Of a stretch of 64,000 bases of DNA, positions 42,878-55,171 are shown piece after piece. The translations under genes were made by a program, and so were the position numbers. The DNA is from Termitomyces sp. T153. Its lineage: Eukaryota; Basidiomycota; Agaricomycetes; Agaricales; Lyophyllaceae. The number at the start of each line of letters is the position of its first letter. Position 1 is the stretch's first letter. The DNA is taken from contig JACKQL020000003.1 of assembly GCA_018296165.2 (NCBI GenBank), positions 744,001-808,000 of the forward strand. Reading direction: 5' to 3'. The notes beneath the pieces were generated by a model. It ran no database searches, was not told the origin of the DNA, and was given only the letters and a program-made list of their open reading frames with translations.

Positions 42878-44835
42878 TTAATGTTTTGCATTCGAGTCAC
42901 CCTTAAACCCTTGTCCTCGTCTTGCCTTCGTTGCGCGCTTGGAATTACACCTAATCCGTTCACCAAATCGGTAGAAGATGAACGGCATAGGTCCAATGAC
43001 ACATGCGACAAGAGCCAGTAGCAGTCCAGCGAACTGGAACTTCATCGCGCTGAACATCTGCGTGACGAAGAGAGGAATGGAAGAGCCGATGCATGAACGC
43101 ATTAGGGTCTTGGCGGCGATAGCTGAGGCGGCGAAGTTGCTGTAGGAATCGATGATGTAGGAATTTGCGCCGATGTAGAGGATGATCATCGCGAAACCGA
43201 AGACGGCTCCTGACACACAGACGCCCATCCAGTGCACGCTGGCGTAGGCACCCGTGAACGCGAAGATGAACATCGAGATGGGAAGGATGCTGTGGAAGAG
43301 GCGTTAAGGATTACTGAGAAAGACGAACAAATCGGACAACTTACATAGCACCAAGCATCATAGGGTATAGCCGTGCCTCTGGGAATGAGCCGTCGCGTGT
43401 AACCTTTGCGTACAGTTTTTCTTGGTACGACATCGCACAGATAGCAATCAGCATGCCGATCATGACACTGATAAACGAAACGCCAGTCATGCCGGCACTC
43501 CAACCGCGGATACCTTGAAATGCGAATGGGAATGCAAAGAACAGAAGGTAAAGTAGAGCATAAATGAAGGATAGGTCTAGCGTGATATATTTATGAGCAC
43601 GCTCTCAATCTGAAACTGCACGGATAACTTACAGAAGGACATGAACAGAACAATGGGTTCCATAACCATCATGATGAGAGGACGGGAAATGGCCACCTTC
43701 AAAGTTTGGAAGAGAGGTTGGGCTTCAAGTTCGCCGAGAGTCTGATACTTGTCATCTCCAGTCTCCTTGCGCAATTTTTGAGCTTTCCTACGCAAAATGA
43801 CGGAGGCAAGTGTCTCGGGAACGATGAGCGTGAAAATGAAACAAGCGCCGACGAAGATGAAGAGGACCCAGTAGATCCAACGCCAACCGGCCTTCTCACC
43901 GATCCAACCACCAAAAAGTGGGCCGAGACACGGTCCAAGGCTACAGAAGGGCAAATGTCAGGTTGATCTAGAGTATTATATCATGCTGATACAACTCAAC
44001 GTACAAGATAGTCGCCGAGAATACTGCCATAGGGAAACCTCGTTCTTTGACTGCCCAAATGTCTGCTACGCTTCCACCGACGTTACACATGGGAGCGGAA
44101 GCGGCGACACCGGCGAGTCCACGGGAGACGATAAGTGTGGCGCGATTGGGAGCGAGGGCACCGGGGAGGGTGAAGATGAAATAGAAGAATATTGAAACAC
44201 AGTAGATAGGTTTCCGGCCGAAGACTTCGGACAGCGGGGCAAAGACAAGAGGACTGTGGCAGTTTGTTAGCAAAAGGAAAGGTATTCATGGTGTGAATTA
44301 GACGCACCCAATACCAAATCCGAGGACATATAAAGTGACTGTAAGGTTGATAACCTCTTGAGGTGCGTGAAACTCTTTCGCTGGTCCTTCGAGACTGTTC
44401 AGGATTGCAAAATTAGTACGACAAAAAATTCAATAGTAAAATAGGTGAAACGCACTCTCCCGTTATGATAGAACTACCGATAGCAACTGCCAAACACAGG
44501 AAAGATACGGCAGCGGTAACGGCCCTACACATCAGAGATTAGGTAGGCAAGTAAATCATACAATGGAAAAAGATGCACCATTTACGACCTTTATTCCATT
44601 CTCGCGGATCTTCCCCTGCACCGGGCGTAAACTCTACCAGATGGAATCCTTGATTCGTGTACTGTTTCTCGAGTTCATTCATAGTGATAGTGTCGGTCAA
44701 TGTCGTCGTAGCCGTCGGCGTTTGGTGATTAGGCGTCAATGGACCTTCACGTTCAAGTTTCCGATATTCATCTTCCTGTTCTTGTGAGAGAGCAGGAGGG
44801 AAAACAAATTCGGCTTCTATAGGTTCTGAGGGCAT
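42878..44835 (-). CDS. MFS DHA1-type exporter (polyamine/multidrug transporter family)
   Basis: Start ATG 44835 (MPSEPIEAEFVFPPALSQEQ), stop TAA at 42880-42878. A hydrophilic N-tail of about 85 residues precedes twelve probable membrane segments. Family boxes seen: PLVFAPLSEVFGRKPIY between TM2 and TM3 (44260), LSLGPCLGPLFGGWIGEK in TM5 (43940, motif C), WRWIYWVLFI, and PETLASVILRRKAQKLR before the central loop. Introns near 44560, 44450, 44300, 43980, 43600 and 43320 are short and join in frame, with no premature stop seen. DHA1 proteins export drugs, polyamines or secondary metabolites by proton antiport. Beside an A-T-R enzyme it may export that enzyme's product; this is inference. Confidence 0.88.
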
Positions 44836-46095
44836 TCAGTCGTGAAGAAGTGTGGGGGGGGGTCTGAAAAATTATGAGAAGGCATTGTGTCGTGCTAAGG
44901 CATATATGCACTACCACAACCCGGGTCAAAGATAAACTCGTCCGACACTATCGATCATTTCCGTTTTTTTTTCTGGTCATGATGTGTTGATGGCAGTCCG
45001 AATTACGATCAATGATAGCCTCCATGTGCATTGGTTGGTGCAAAAAGATATCGGCAAAAACGATCACGGCTTCAAATATTTAATGTCTCAGACTCCATTA
45101 CATATTGCGGCTCGTCAGTGTGTTGCCGGCTTGCCAAAGAATTGATGTACATACCATACGAGATATGTAAGGGGATCTGACGTCATCGAACAAGGAGGTT
45201 GTCGGTACGGGTATCGCCTGACTTACTCAGACTAGTACAACTTCACGGAGCCATGAAGCGCAAAAAACGCTTGCCTAGAATTTCTTGAAGGACGAAAACG
45301 ATGACTGACTTCAATCACTTTCATGGGGAGATACTTACCATACTTGATAGCTCACAAAGGCACCCAAGAACAACTAAGCAAGTCTGGCCCAGCCTTGTGC
45401 AGCCTTAAGACTCCGAGTAAAGAAGGAAGCAGAAGTCATAAACTTGACTTCGAACTTAGGTAAAATTAGTCGGACCCCGAGTTTCAGCTGCGACGACGAC
45501 AAAAGCCTTGAGAGGTCAAGACAGAGCATGCTTAATTATAAGGGAGTCATCGCATAAGTGTCGGTATGATGCCATTTTCTTTGAAAGAAAATCTGCACCT
45601 TTGAATCTCTTTGAATGCTTTCGGAAACTTTACGTGTGTCTGAATAATAAACTCAGGTCCCTGCTTCCGTTGAGTTCCGTTGGAACGATTGAAGCCGAGT
45701 TAAAGCCGAGACGGCGGCTGGGAGCTTTGCTGTGCCTTATTTGTGATGCGCACGTGAGCAATGACGCGCTTCCCCACACTGCAGAAGGCGTCTCCAATAC
45801 GCGATACAATTGACTATTGTATTGTGAAGGGTTGTATGGACAAAACGAGAATCTGATAGATAGAAGTGACAGTTAAATCGAAAGTTTAAGAAGTGGGCTT
45901 GGACCAAGGGCCCGCTCTGGAATCGTCTGGAATGATTAGTCGCTGCGTTGACCCGTGTTGACACAGGACCAAGACAGGGGTGACAGGACTATATAAACCC
46001 CAAGTCACATTCACACCGACACAACAACAATCTAATTACAATCCACTACTGCATCGCGTCCTTATTCTTTGCGTCTCCGTCTTCATATTATCCTT
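44836..46095. promoter_or_regulatory. Divergent intergenic region of DHA1 exporter and HABP4-like gene
   Basis: 1.26 kb with normal CpG. An open stretch at 45508-45813 has no recognisable motif. A clear TATA box (TATATAAA, 45990-45997) followed by a CA-rich leader (ACACCGACACAACAACAATC) serves the rightward gene. Confidence 0.6.
45990..45997 (+). promoter_or_regulatory. TATA box of the HABP4-like gene
   Basis: TATATAAA about 100 bp before the ATG at 46096, followed by a purine-poor, CA-rich leader without upstream ATG. This arrangement fits a well-expressed fungal gene. Confidence 0.6.
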
Positions 46096-46680
46096 ATGAC
46101 CCGCACTGCTCGTTCATCCTTCCCTCGCGCAATCAACCGGGACCGCTCAGAGTCCAAGTCGGGCCTCGGCAAGTCCATTCGTAAGAACGGTGCCGGAGCA
46201 CACAGTTGGGGAAGTATTGCGGATGAGCGAGAACATGAGCTCGCCGCTATGGATGATGAGGAGTACGATATGGAGCAAGAGTCGTTGTCTGACAATCTCA
46301 GCTCCAGTTCTGAATGTATGTGTTACCACATTTCTTTCAACTGGTTCTATTCTTATTCTAATGTTGCATTCGCTGACAGCCCTTGAGGAAAAGAAGCCTG
46401 CTTTCGAGAGGTCTAACAGTACTTTGACCAGCGACGATCTGGAGAATGCTAAACAATTCAGGAAAAACGCGCTCAAGACCAACAGTATGTACGACCATTA
46501 CTCTTCTTGGATGTAATGGCTTATTATTGAGTCACAGACCTTGACCTCTCTGCTATCGCTCGCACCTCTTCTGCTGTCTCGACTTCCCCCAAGAGCACCG
46601 TTTCCCCCCACGCCTCTCAGGTAAGGTATGATAGTCACATCCTTCATGCTCATCATTAACTCTACTTCTAGACGATCTGA
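46096..46680 (+). CDS. Small HABP4/Stm1-like protein
   Basis: Four exons: 46096-46315, 46380 to about 46483, about 46540-46621, then a three-codon end (stop TGA 46678) if the last GT...AG intron is used. Without that splice the ORF ends at an in-frame stop near 46660. The product is about 140 residues, begins MTRTARSSFPRAINRDRSES, and has KSIRKNGAGAHSWGSIADE, which matches the KxGAGxHxWG core of hyaluronan/mRNA-binding (HABP4, PAI-RBP1, Stm1) proteins. An acidic middle and DLSAIARTSSAVSTSP end follow. Stm1-type proteins bind ribosomes or RNA. This one is much shorter than Stm1, so the role is inferred only. Confidence 0.7.
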
Positions 46681-48330
46681 ATAACCTACAATAATCCCAA
46701 TTGTACTCGTATTGAACTGTATATTGCGCCGCCCAACTAGTGACCAAAGCATTAAACTTGTAAATGTATTTAGCACTCCACAAATCACAATGAGCTTCCT
46801 TGTTAATTCGATCAGTGACCTTTCCAAGTCAGTCACACGACGTGAAAACGGCTTCATCGAAGCCGCGAACTGTTGCTTCCCTGGCGTTAAGTGCATGTCC
46901 CTCGTGACGCGAGAGACGTAATCAAATGGTGTGAAGTGGTGTGAAGTGTGGTCGACTCCGAAGGATCATGATCATGTGGCCGCCCCACAATTCTCGAACT
47001 CGAAACGAGATTGAGGTTACGAGGATGCTTCAGACCAAGGCGTGTAGATATAGAACTTATAGTGAAATTGCCATGGGAATGAGCCTGGAATAACTGGAAC
47101 GGAAGATTGCACCAAAACGAGGGTGAGATATCTCATACCGCTTTTAAGATTATACCATCGACCAATGTCACAAGTGAGAAAGCTGGAACTCCCAAGGCAT
47201 CACCGTTGTGCCTACTTTCGATAGCTGGTAGTGAATAAAGTACGAGGTCCCTGGGAAAACAGATTCGTCAAGGTGTTATCTACGAGCAAAATTAGCAACG
47301 ATGCATAGAATCTACAGTTGCCAGTGTCATCAGAATGTTCTACTGAAACGCGGATGATATATATCATTATCCGTCTCTAATTAATTATGCGTGCTTCTTG
47401 TACGAGGAACTGAGACGTATCACGGTTCACCTCTACTGCTCACAGAATATTAGTCATTGATAGCCAGATTGAAGGCAGTGTCCAAGGAACACTGATGAAG
47501 CCTCGTCGGTAGGAGGTCGGAAAGCATAAGCCAGTGTGTATGGTACACCCCGCGCGCGACGGACGTCGGGGACGCCCACAGCGTCAAGCTTTGATGACAT
47601 GAGTATCATTAGGTCATCTTAATTATGTACGTACATAGCGACCAAACATATTATGTCATGTTTATCAACTTTTTTTCCCGTTTGATCAGACTGATCGCGT
47701 GCGCGGCTGCAAAGACCCAGAAAATTGCGCGACGTCCAAAACCGACCCGGCATGCGGCGATACTCTCGGAGCAGGTTCTAGATCACCGAAGACCGATCAT
47801 ACTACTTGCGAATAACCTTGTAGGACGGCTTTGACACTCAGAGTATGCATGGATAGAGTAGGAGGGTTAGAACTGAATGCGCAGACCTTTATTTTGCAGA
47901 CTATGTACTAATTTATCGGTTGGAGAGCCGTATATGTAGGTCATCGTGATGCGAAGGTTGTCTAGGTTTAATCTTTCGCCGTTCTCTTGCCAGCCGTCTT
48001 TGATACCGAAGGACCTTTACTCAAGACGCAGTAGTGCCTTGGTTACCTGTCCTCTGTGATTTGTACCTCTTTCTGCCCATAATCGCGTCTTCATTTTCCC
48101 TTACTCCGATGTGGACAATTCGCTTAACTCTCCCACAGTAACAAGCAGCGCCACTTGAGCTCCTTCATGTCATTGATATCCGATACCATCTTGTGAGTTC
48201 TGTAATGATCGTTTTAAGCACATCGTGACCTATGACGACTGTATTTCTCTAGCTTTGGATTTCTTTGGGTCGATGGCCATGGATTGGTCAACGTGACAGA
48301 TGTCAGTAGATACATTTGTTCAACTTCGGC
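46681..48330. other. Intergenic DNA, no supported gene
   Basis: CpG-normal sequence. ORFs are short and show no motif I know. Many stops in all frames. Confidence 0.45.
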
Positions 48331-48331
48331 T

Positions 48332-48695
48332 TTGTGAGGTTTATCTTCACTCATCGTCCTCGTGCCCGTGCTCCTACGTCGCAAAATTGACAAGCTGTCC
48401 AAGAATACCGGCGACGACTGATGAGGTACCATTCCGGAACTTAATTCTTGCTTTCCTCGTTATCTTAACGATCCGTGTCAGTAATGGTGCCACTGTCAAT
48501 TGCCTTCATCAGGATTATAATGATCGGTGGTCTCTTCGTGCCCGCTATCATGTCCTATCAAGAACAGATTCTCTTGGGTAACAGCTGACAGATTTTTCCC
48601 ATAACCTTATAACCTTGAAGTCTGTTCTGCATCTTCGGCACAATGTTCGGCTTTGCCATGATCTTCAATACCATCGCAACTCCCACACACCGTCG
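48332..48695 (+). pseudogene. Relic of a second DHA1 MFS exporter gene
   Basis: Pieces in changing frames line up, in order, with the intact DHA1 protein (42878-44835): SSLIVLVPVLLRRKIDKLSKNTGDD-like sequence at 48345-48420 (intact: PETLASVILRRKAQKLRKETGDD), VPLSIAFIRIIMIGG and IMSYQEQILLG at 48485-48580 (intact: MTGVSFISVMIGM and AMSYQEKLYA), then FGTMFGFAMIFNTIATP at 48640-48690 (intact: SGAVFGFAMIILYIGAN). The N-terminal half and the end are not recognisable. CpG is retained, so this copy died by indels and drift and not by CpG loss. Confidence 0.6.
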
Positions 48696-48699
48696 ACTC

Positions 48700-49921
48700 A
48701 TTGAAAATGGCTCTGCTACCCCTCATAGTAGACTCTCATTCATGCATAAGTGACTCCGAATGGGCATACGCTCCAGAAAGAGGATTTCAATATGTCAGAT
48801 CACTACTTGTGCTTATTTTCCCGATTACGTCTGTGTCATTCGTTCGAACTGTCATCAAGACGGTCATTCAAAGGCTACCCGAGGGATGCTATTTTTGCTT
48901 CGTGTTTTCTGAATCCTTGGTCATCGCAAATCGAAATTGTTCTCACATTGATATCTGCTGTCATTGAGGTGACATTTCTGTACTCCGGGTGCTTGTATAA
49001 GTAGTAGTTTTATCACAAGATCCACAAGATCCACATGTGGACCTACTGCAAGGCCTTTTATTTATAATCAGGCCACAGCCTTCAAGGTGCGTGATTGATA
49101 CTAAAGATGACATACTTATTGAAGTCTGATTATAATGTGATTGTTCATTCTGATACTTGAAAGGAGTTATGCATGTAGGGGGAACTGATTGTCAGTCTCC
49201 ACCTCGAACAGTGACTTCGGTTGCAGTTGTGCAAGCAGGGTAAATTGCTTGTCAGTCGCTATCTGAATTTTTGAGCAGATTAGCCTCTGAACAGATGATC
49301 ATTCCATTGGTTCTAAACATGGCTCAAAGTGCTCGCTAGTCTTGGGATGGATGGTCTCACATAGGAAAGTTCGTGCTCAGTACAACCAAAATGGGGCGTC
49401 ACGTTTTTGCTTGCTCTCAGTTTCTTTGGACATTTACCAGGTGCAAAAGTCGTTTATTGCCTCTGATGTCACTGAGTGGCATAGAAACGCCCAGAATATT
49501 AATAGGACCGCTATCACCGCCGACTCTGAATGAGATGTTTCACAGTCCTCCTATCTGATCACCAACTCCAGCAACTTGGCAGGCTGTCTACACTTACAAC
49601 CTTGGCTATGTGAACAGTCAAACTTTCCTAGATCGACACAATGACCTCAACTGTCCATGTCTCGACACTGATTATCACTCCATTTTAAGATCTTTGCGAA
49701 ACCCGTCCTGGATACAGTGACACCATCCTTGTCTACCTCGGAAATGAAATGCTGCGGGCACTCAATGCCACCTAGTGTGATCACGTCCACGACTGACATC
49801 CCTCAAACGTCTTGTTCTTGTCATTTATTGACAAGGAATTACATTATAAGACCAGCATTGAGTGTTGAAATCCCCAGTGCTCCTATTCATTTCACGCCTC
49901 GCGGAATCAACTTGCCTAGAC
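48700..49921. other. Intergenic DNA upstream of the DUF6534 gene
   Basis: ORFs at 48701-49004 and 49342-49558 show no recognised motif; remains of the DHA1 relic could extend into the first part. No repeats with clear ends. Confidence 0.4.
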
Positions 49922-51821
49922 ATGTCGTCCACTTTTCAACCTACCATCGCGCTGGATAGTACATTGGGTGCCGTCTTTCTAGGTGCTACCCTCACTGGAA
50001 TGTATGCTTTCTTCATCATATGACCAGACTCATATCCTGACCTGCCTACCTTGCAAAGCCTATACGGTATAACATGTGTGCAATCCTACACTTACTTCAA
50101 GAACAATAACAGAGACAAGCGATGGTTCAAGGGAACGGTCTGTATCGTTTGTGCCGTGTCATACTTCTCCATTTAACTCATCGATTTAACAGATATCTCT
50201 TCTCTGGTAGGCACAACCATTCTCTTGGCTCGTGTAACAATCTTGATTGAATGCACCCTTAATTAGGTTCTTGGACACATTGCACCAAGCTCTGATCGCG
50301 CAAAACATGTACATTTCTCTAGTTTCTGACTTCGGAAATTACGATTTTCTCGTGTCATCCCATTCGCAAGTCTCTCGTTGTCGCATCTCGAGAGTTACTC
50401 ATTTTGAACGCGTTAATTCTATAGAAATCGCGCTGTACGTAATATGATCCCATAAGCCATCAGCGACTGACGAGTCCTAATTTCGTAGGCTTCAGGCTTT
50501 TTTTATGTCTCGGTGAGTTGCCTTCTGTCGTTTCCGAGGGTAAACATTCAGTGAAATTGTCCAGGAAATCAGCGATGTGATCATCAGAGGGTATGTCTTT
50601 GCGACATCTTGTTGACAAATGAGGATTTCATCGATTCCCAGCATTTTTGGGTGGCGCGTCTGGATCAGTATGTGTTTAACTCAAAGTCAGAGAATTAATC
50701 ATACTGCAACTGACGTCCCTTACCTACTAGTATCTCAGAAAAATATTCCCATCGCCGTTTGTATCGTAAGTCTCTATCTTTATTTTCTTTACAGCTCGAG
50801 TTGATTCAAAGCAGGCCGCGACGTCTCTTCTGTCCTTTGGTATGGTTCTCTGTTGTCGAAAATAGGAACACGAGTTTCTCACAACACCTTCGTTCATCAA
50901 TTATCTAACTCTAGCATCTGTCCTGGGTGAGTATGAGATTCTCATATTTGTACGAGTCATACTGAGGTCTCTTTCCAGCATTTCTTCTTTCGTGCGTCTA
51001 TGCTGTGTCTCGGATGTCGTGTTTCTCATACCTCTGCTGGTCCGCAGTAATTTCAACGGAGAACTTGCCTTTTTCCTGAAAGTATCTGTAAGTAATCAGA
51101 GCCGAAACTATGAATCTTCTTTCTGATCTATAGCTAGTACCTTCTTTACATGGGATTGGCAAGTGGGATGGCAGCAGACGTGTTCATTGCAGTCTTCCTT
51201 TGCGTCAATCTTTGGCGGCGGCGCTCAGGACTGAGAAAGTACGTTTTCAATAAAAATGATTCGACGTCTAAAGTTCATTTGGATTGTGAATCTAGAACAA
51301 ACTCACTTGTGAAAACGCTCATGATGTACTCTATAAATACAGGTGAAAATTATTCATTGTCTTATCTATCAAAATTGACCTCAGCTCATGCCAGCTCTTC
51401 TCACGACGTACGTTTTGGAAATCATCTCGCCCCTTAATTCTGACGTTTTTCAAGCATTTCTTATATGGCTTGTCTCATCACCTACGCTGCCATGAATGAC
51501 AATTTTGTGTGGCTGGCAATCTACGAGATACTCCCAAAATGTATAAATTTCTTTTCATATGTCTTGCATGCTGTTTCTGACATACATGATCAAGTATTTC
51601 TCAACAGTCTCCTCGCATTGCTGAACAGCAGGGACGCACTGTCCGAGAAAGGGGGTGTGCTTGTAGTTTCATCCTCCGGCGACGGTCTCAGTGCGGAGTC
51701 GAATGGTCAACCGGGAAAATCCAACATGAGACATAATCGGGTTGTTACTAATGACTCGGCATATGGGGAGTCGGAGTATGGAGAATCAAATCGTCATTAT
51801 GAGCTTCCAAACGCTGTTTAA
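49922..51821 (+). CDS. DUF6534-type seven-segment membrane protein
   Basis: Start ATG 49922 (MSSTFQPTIALDSTLGAVFL), stop TAA 51819-51821. About a dozen exons, several very short. Recognised pieces: LYGITCVQSYTYFKNNNRDK, FLDTLHQALIAQNMYISLV, RGIFGWRVWI, KNIPIAVCI, YLLYMGLASGMAADVFIAVF, TNSLVKTLMMYSINTG, MACLITYAAMNDNFVWLAIY and VFLNSLLALLNSRDALSEKG with a polar tail. That is the order of the large basidiomycete DUF6534 family, predicted seven-helix integral membrane proteins of unknown role. Most junctions keep frame (one intron ends at CTAGCTAG, where the second AG must be used), but the exons around 50200-50480 and 50840-51060 are less certain. Confidence 0.75.
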
Positions 51822-52441
51822 CGAAACCCTCAGTGTAAGCTCGATCATATGGTCATCCTTACGTACATTGATAAGTGAGTTTGTCGATTTAAAAAGGACG
51901 GATTCAGCTGGAACTTTTACCAAGTGGACCAATTCAACTTTGTACAGACAGTTACACTTTTTCTCCTTGAATCGTTCATCTTACTCCAAATTTTGAAATT
52001 GAATTCCTCTCAAACTGGATTGGGCCAAGTTAACTCTTGAGTGGAAAGTTGCCCGGGGTTAATTCTGACTTTTCACGAACAGATCAATTCTGGGACAAAT
52101 ATTGAATCATTGTCCTGCCTATTGATTCTGAAATGGCCGGAATCATCCCATTTAAAACCCAAGTTACAGCACTCTGCATAATGATAGGCCCTTCAAGTTT
52201 TCCTTGTTTAGTTGTTTGGTGCGGTGCATAATCCAGCTTCTGCCTTGCTTGCTAGGAAGCTATTATTCATAAATAGCATTTCTTAAGTACATACTGTGTA
52301 GAATGTGGTTCATGCACTCATCACAAGAGACATCTATTCTACCAATTTGAAAAGAATTATTTTGTGGCTTGCAATTGTCCAAAAGTATCAGACAACAAGA
52401 TTCACAAAATTACAGATTCACAAAATTACTGGTGCTCCTAT
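51822..52441. other. Boundary intergenic DNA
   Basis: No gene. CpG falls to near zero toward the Gypsy-A LTR at 52442. The block GTTGCCCGGGGTTAATTC near 52047 recurs at about 59660. Confidence 0.4.
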
Positions 52442-53444
52442 TGTCAGGGGACTGTTCTTACCAGACTCTCTGATTGTTTCCTTTATTTCAAGCCTGCCAT
52501 TCATTGTTGACCTCCCATCTTCTGGTCACAAGTACTTTCAGCCAAGGGCTATCCTTTGGTTGTGTTTGTACATGGCCACATGCTGGGATCTTGAAGATCG
52601 AGGCCATTTATGATGGATTTTCATTTTTGGATTGGATTCTGGATTTGGTTGTTATTGAGTGTTTTTTTCCAGAAGCTCTAGAGTAAATTTTCTGAACTGG
52701 CATTGGAAATCCTTAGACTTGTTCTCTTTGGATCTCCCTCTGCCAGGTGAGTAGCTCGAACTCTAGAACTCCTTGTAGATGCTGAATAGACTTTGGACAT
52801 CCCTCTGCCAGTTGTGTGATTGAGCCACAGCCTCCAGAGGTTGCCCTTACAGGAGAACAAGTCTCTGTAAGGAGACTGGTCTTTGGAGCATCTCATTCTT
52901 GCCTAGTTTAGTCCATGGAGATTGGCACATCTATCTAGCCAACATCTGGATTGCCTGCCTCTTCTTACTCCCTCACCATCTTGGCCCCCATGCCCAATGG
53001 GTATATTTTACCTGCTCTGCTTGTGTCTTGTGAACAGGATGAGCTGGATGTGTTTCTGCAGGAGAACCTTAGCTCTGGTCAGATGAGACCCTCTAAGTAC
53101 CCAATAGCCTCCCCAGTCTTTTTTATCAAGAAGGATGAGTCTCTTTGTCTGATTCAGGATTATTGAGCCTTAAATGGAATGACAGTAAAGAATTGCTATC
53201 CCTTACCACTTATCTCTGAACTTGTCAACAACCTTCAAGTTGCACACTACTTCACTAAGTTGGACATCTGTTGGGGCTACAACAATGTGTGCATCAAAGA
53301 AGGGGATGAGTGGAAGGTGGCATTCTGTAACCAATTGCAGACTCTTTGAAACCTCTGGTGATGTTTTTTGGTCTCACCAACAGCCCAGCCACCTTCCAGA
53401 CTATGATGAATGACATCTTCCATGGTCTGATTGCAGGAGGTGTC
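52442..53444 (+). mobile_element. Gypsy-A copy 3: LTR plus truncated internal RT fragment
   Basis: LTR 52442-52851 (410 bp, TGTCAGGGG...CCCTTACA). The following 593 bp jump straight to the start of RT: CEQDELDVFLQENLSSGQM (52951-53166), [14 protein letters not shown] region and, in another frame, GVTTTFQTMM-type sequence to 53444. The gag and protease regions are deleted. It ends at GGAGGTGTC, where a minus-strand Gypsy-A LTR begins; in copy 1 the RT would continue here. Confidence 0.75.
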
Positions 53445-55171
53445 TGTAAGGGCAACCTCTAGAGGCTGTGGCTCAATCACACAACTGACAGAGGGAGATC
53501 CAAAGTCTATTGAGAATCTTCAAGAAGTTCTAGAGTGCTAGCTACTCACCTGGCAGAGGGAGATCCAAAGAGAACAAGTCTAAGGATCTCCAATGCCAGT
53601 GTTCAGAAAATTTACTCTAGAGCTTCTGAAAACAACACTCAACAACAACCAATTCTGGAGTCTGATCAAAAAGTGGAAATCCATTGTAAATGGTCTCAAT
53701 CTCTGGACTCCCAGCACATGACCACATACCAATATGACCAAAAGATAGCCCTTGGTTGAAAGACTTGTGGTCCAAAGATGGGAGGCCTACAATGAGTTCT
53801 GGGCCTGGAATACAGGAAACAAACCAGGGGTCTGGTAGGAGGCCATGTGGAAGGGGCAACACTCATCAGAATTACAGACAGAGAACTGGTGCAGCCCAAG
53901 GGCTAAAACTGGGACCAGCAGATAGGGAAATCAAAGGAGAATAAAAGAAAACCATAAGGAGGGAGAACAGCACAGAGGGGAGTCTGGGACATCCCCTGAC
54001 ATCACCCCCCCTCTAGCATGTGGTGTCACAATGTACTGGGTAGAAGAAGTCATGAATTGCCTGGTCCACTGCTGAAATGGGGTAGATGCCTCAAATGTTT
54101 CTTGGGGCATTAGGATGCTTATGGTAGAATTGGTGCACATACATTAGCCTGTGGTTCCCAAGAGATGTCCTCAATGCCATATCCTTTCCATTTTACCTTG
54201 AACTGTAACTTCCCTTGGAATATTCTGCTATCCAAAATATCCTCCACTTCATACTCCTCCTCATTGTCAACCAGAACTGGTGGGGGGGATGGCTTAGGGT
54301 GGCAGCCAGGGATTGGATCCTCTGGGGCTGGAAATAGTTTGACAATATTGAAGACTGGGTGCAATTGGCATAGGCCTGCTGGGAGCTTAAGTTGGTATGC
54401 TAAAGGCCCTACCTTCTTCTCTACCACAAATGGGCCAAGATGACAATGTAACAGTTTCTGAGATGGCCTTGGTGTCTTAATATCTGAGCTATCTGAATAC
54501 ATGTGGTCCCCTGGCTTGTAGACTGGAGCTGGTGTCCAGTGATGGTCATAGTAGCATGCTGTGTCATCTTTAGCCTTTACCAATGCAGCCTTTGCCTCCT
54601 CCTGCACCCTCTTCATCCTGTCCACAAACTCATTTACAGAGTCATTCTCAGAGGTGTGTGCCCAAAGTTCAAATCCCATGTGGGGGTGTCTGCCAGTGTC
54701 CAGAAAAAATGGAGTCATCTGCATGGAAGAGTGGACATGGTTGTTGTACTGGAACTCAGCATTGGGGAGGAGTCCATCCCAGTCATCCTGGCACTCATTG
54801 CAGAAAAGGTGGAGGTACTATTCCAGCTCCTGATTAACATGCTCTGTCTGCCCATCTGACTGAGGATGATAGGTGGTGGTGGTATGGAGCTTCACTCCAA
54901 GCAGGCAGTACAGTTCCCAAGTAAACTCTGCCACAAACTGGGGGCCTCAGTCAGAGACATGCCCATCTGACAGACCATGGAGCTTCTAGACATTCTTCCA
55001 ATACAGACTAGCTGCTCCCAAGGCAGAGCACATTGTGTGGGTAGGGATGAAATGGGCTTGTTTACCATAGAGGTCCACAACTACTTGGCAATTCCTGACA
55101 GCTATAAGTCTCCCCAACAATCTGTGCTTCAGTATCTCTGTACCTTTTGTATCAATATCCTGCAGCATCAT
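53445..55171 (-). mobile_element. Gypsy-A copy 4: integrase, chromodomain and 3' LTR (5' truncated)
   Basis: Minus strand: integrase core with VVVDLYGKQAHFIPTHTMC (55171-54986), a spacer in which NAEFQYNNHVHSS is readable, then an ORF 54724-54119 from MQMTPFFLDTGRHPHMGFEL through the GPFVVEKKVGPLAYQLKLP box to a chromodomain (VEDILDSRIFQGKLQFKVKW, WEPQANV). A purine tract (CTAGAGGGGGGGTGA) is followed by the 3' LTR (54001-53445, 557 bp). The chromodomain supports a chromovirus. Everything upstream of integrase is missing. Confidence 0.82.

Noticed and set aside
45508..45813. 101-residue plus-strand ORF in the DHA1/HABP4 intergenic region
   Set aside because: No motif, no splice context, and it would sit in a divergent promoter.
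47521..47600. GC-rich stretch considered as tRNA or structured RNA
   Set aside because: No cloverleaf, A-box or B-box found. No tRNA or rRNA was recognised anywhere in the window.
53951..54001. Start of the Gypsy-A 3' LTR at TGATGTCAGG instead of TGTCAGG
   Set aside because: Other Gypsy-A LTRs begin TGTCAGGGG; the extra TGA belongs to the polypurine side.
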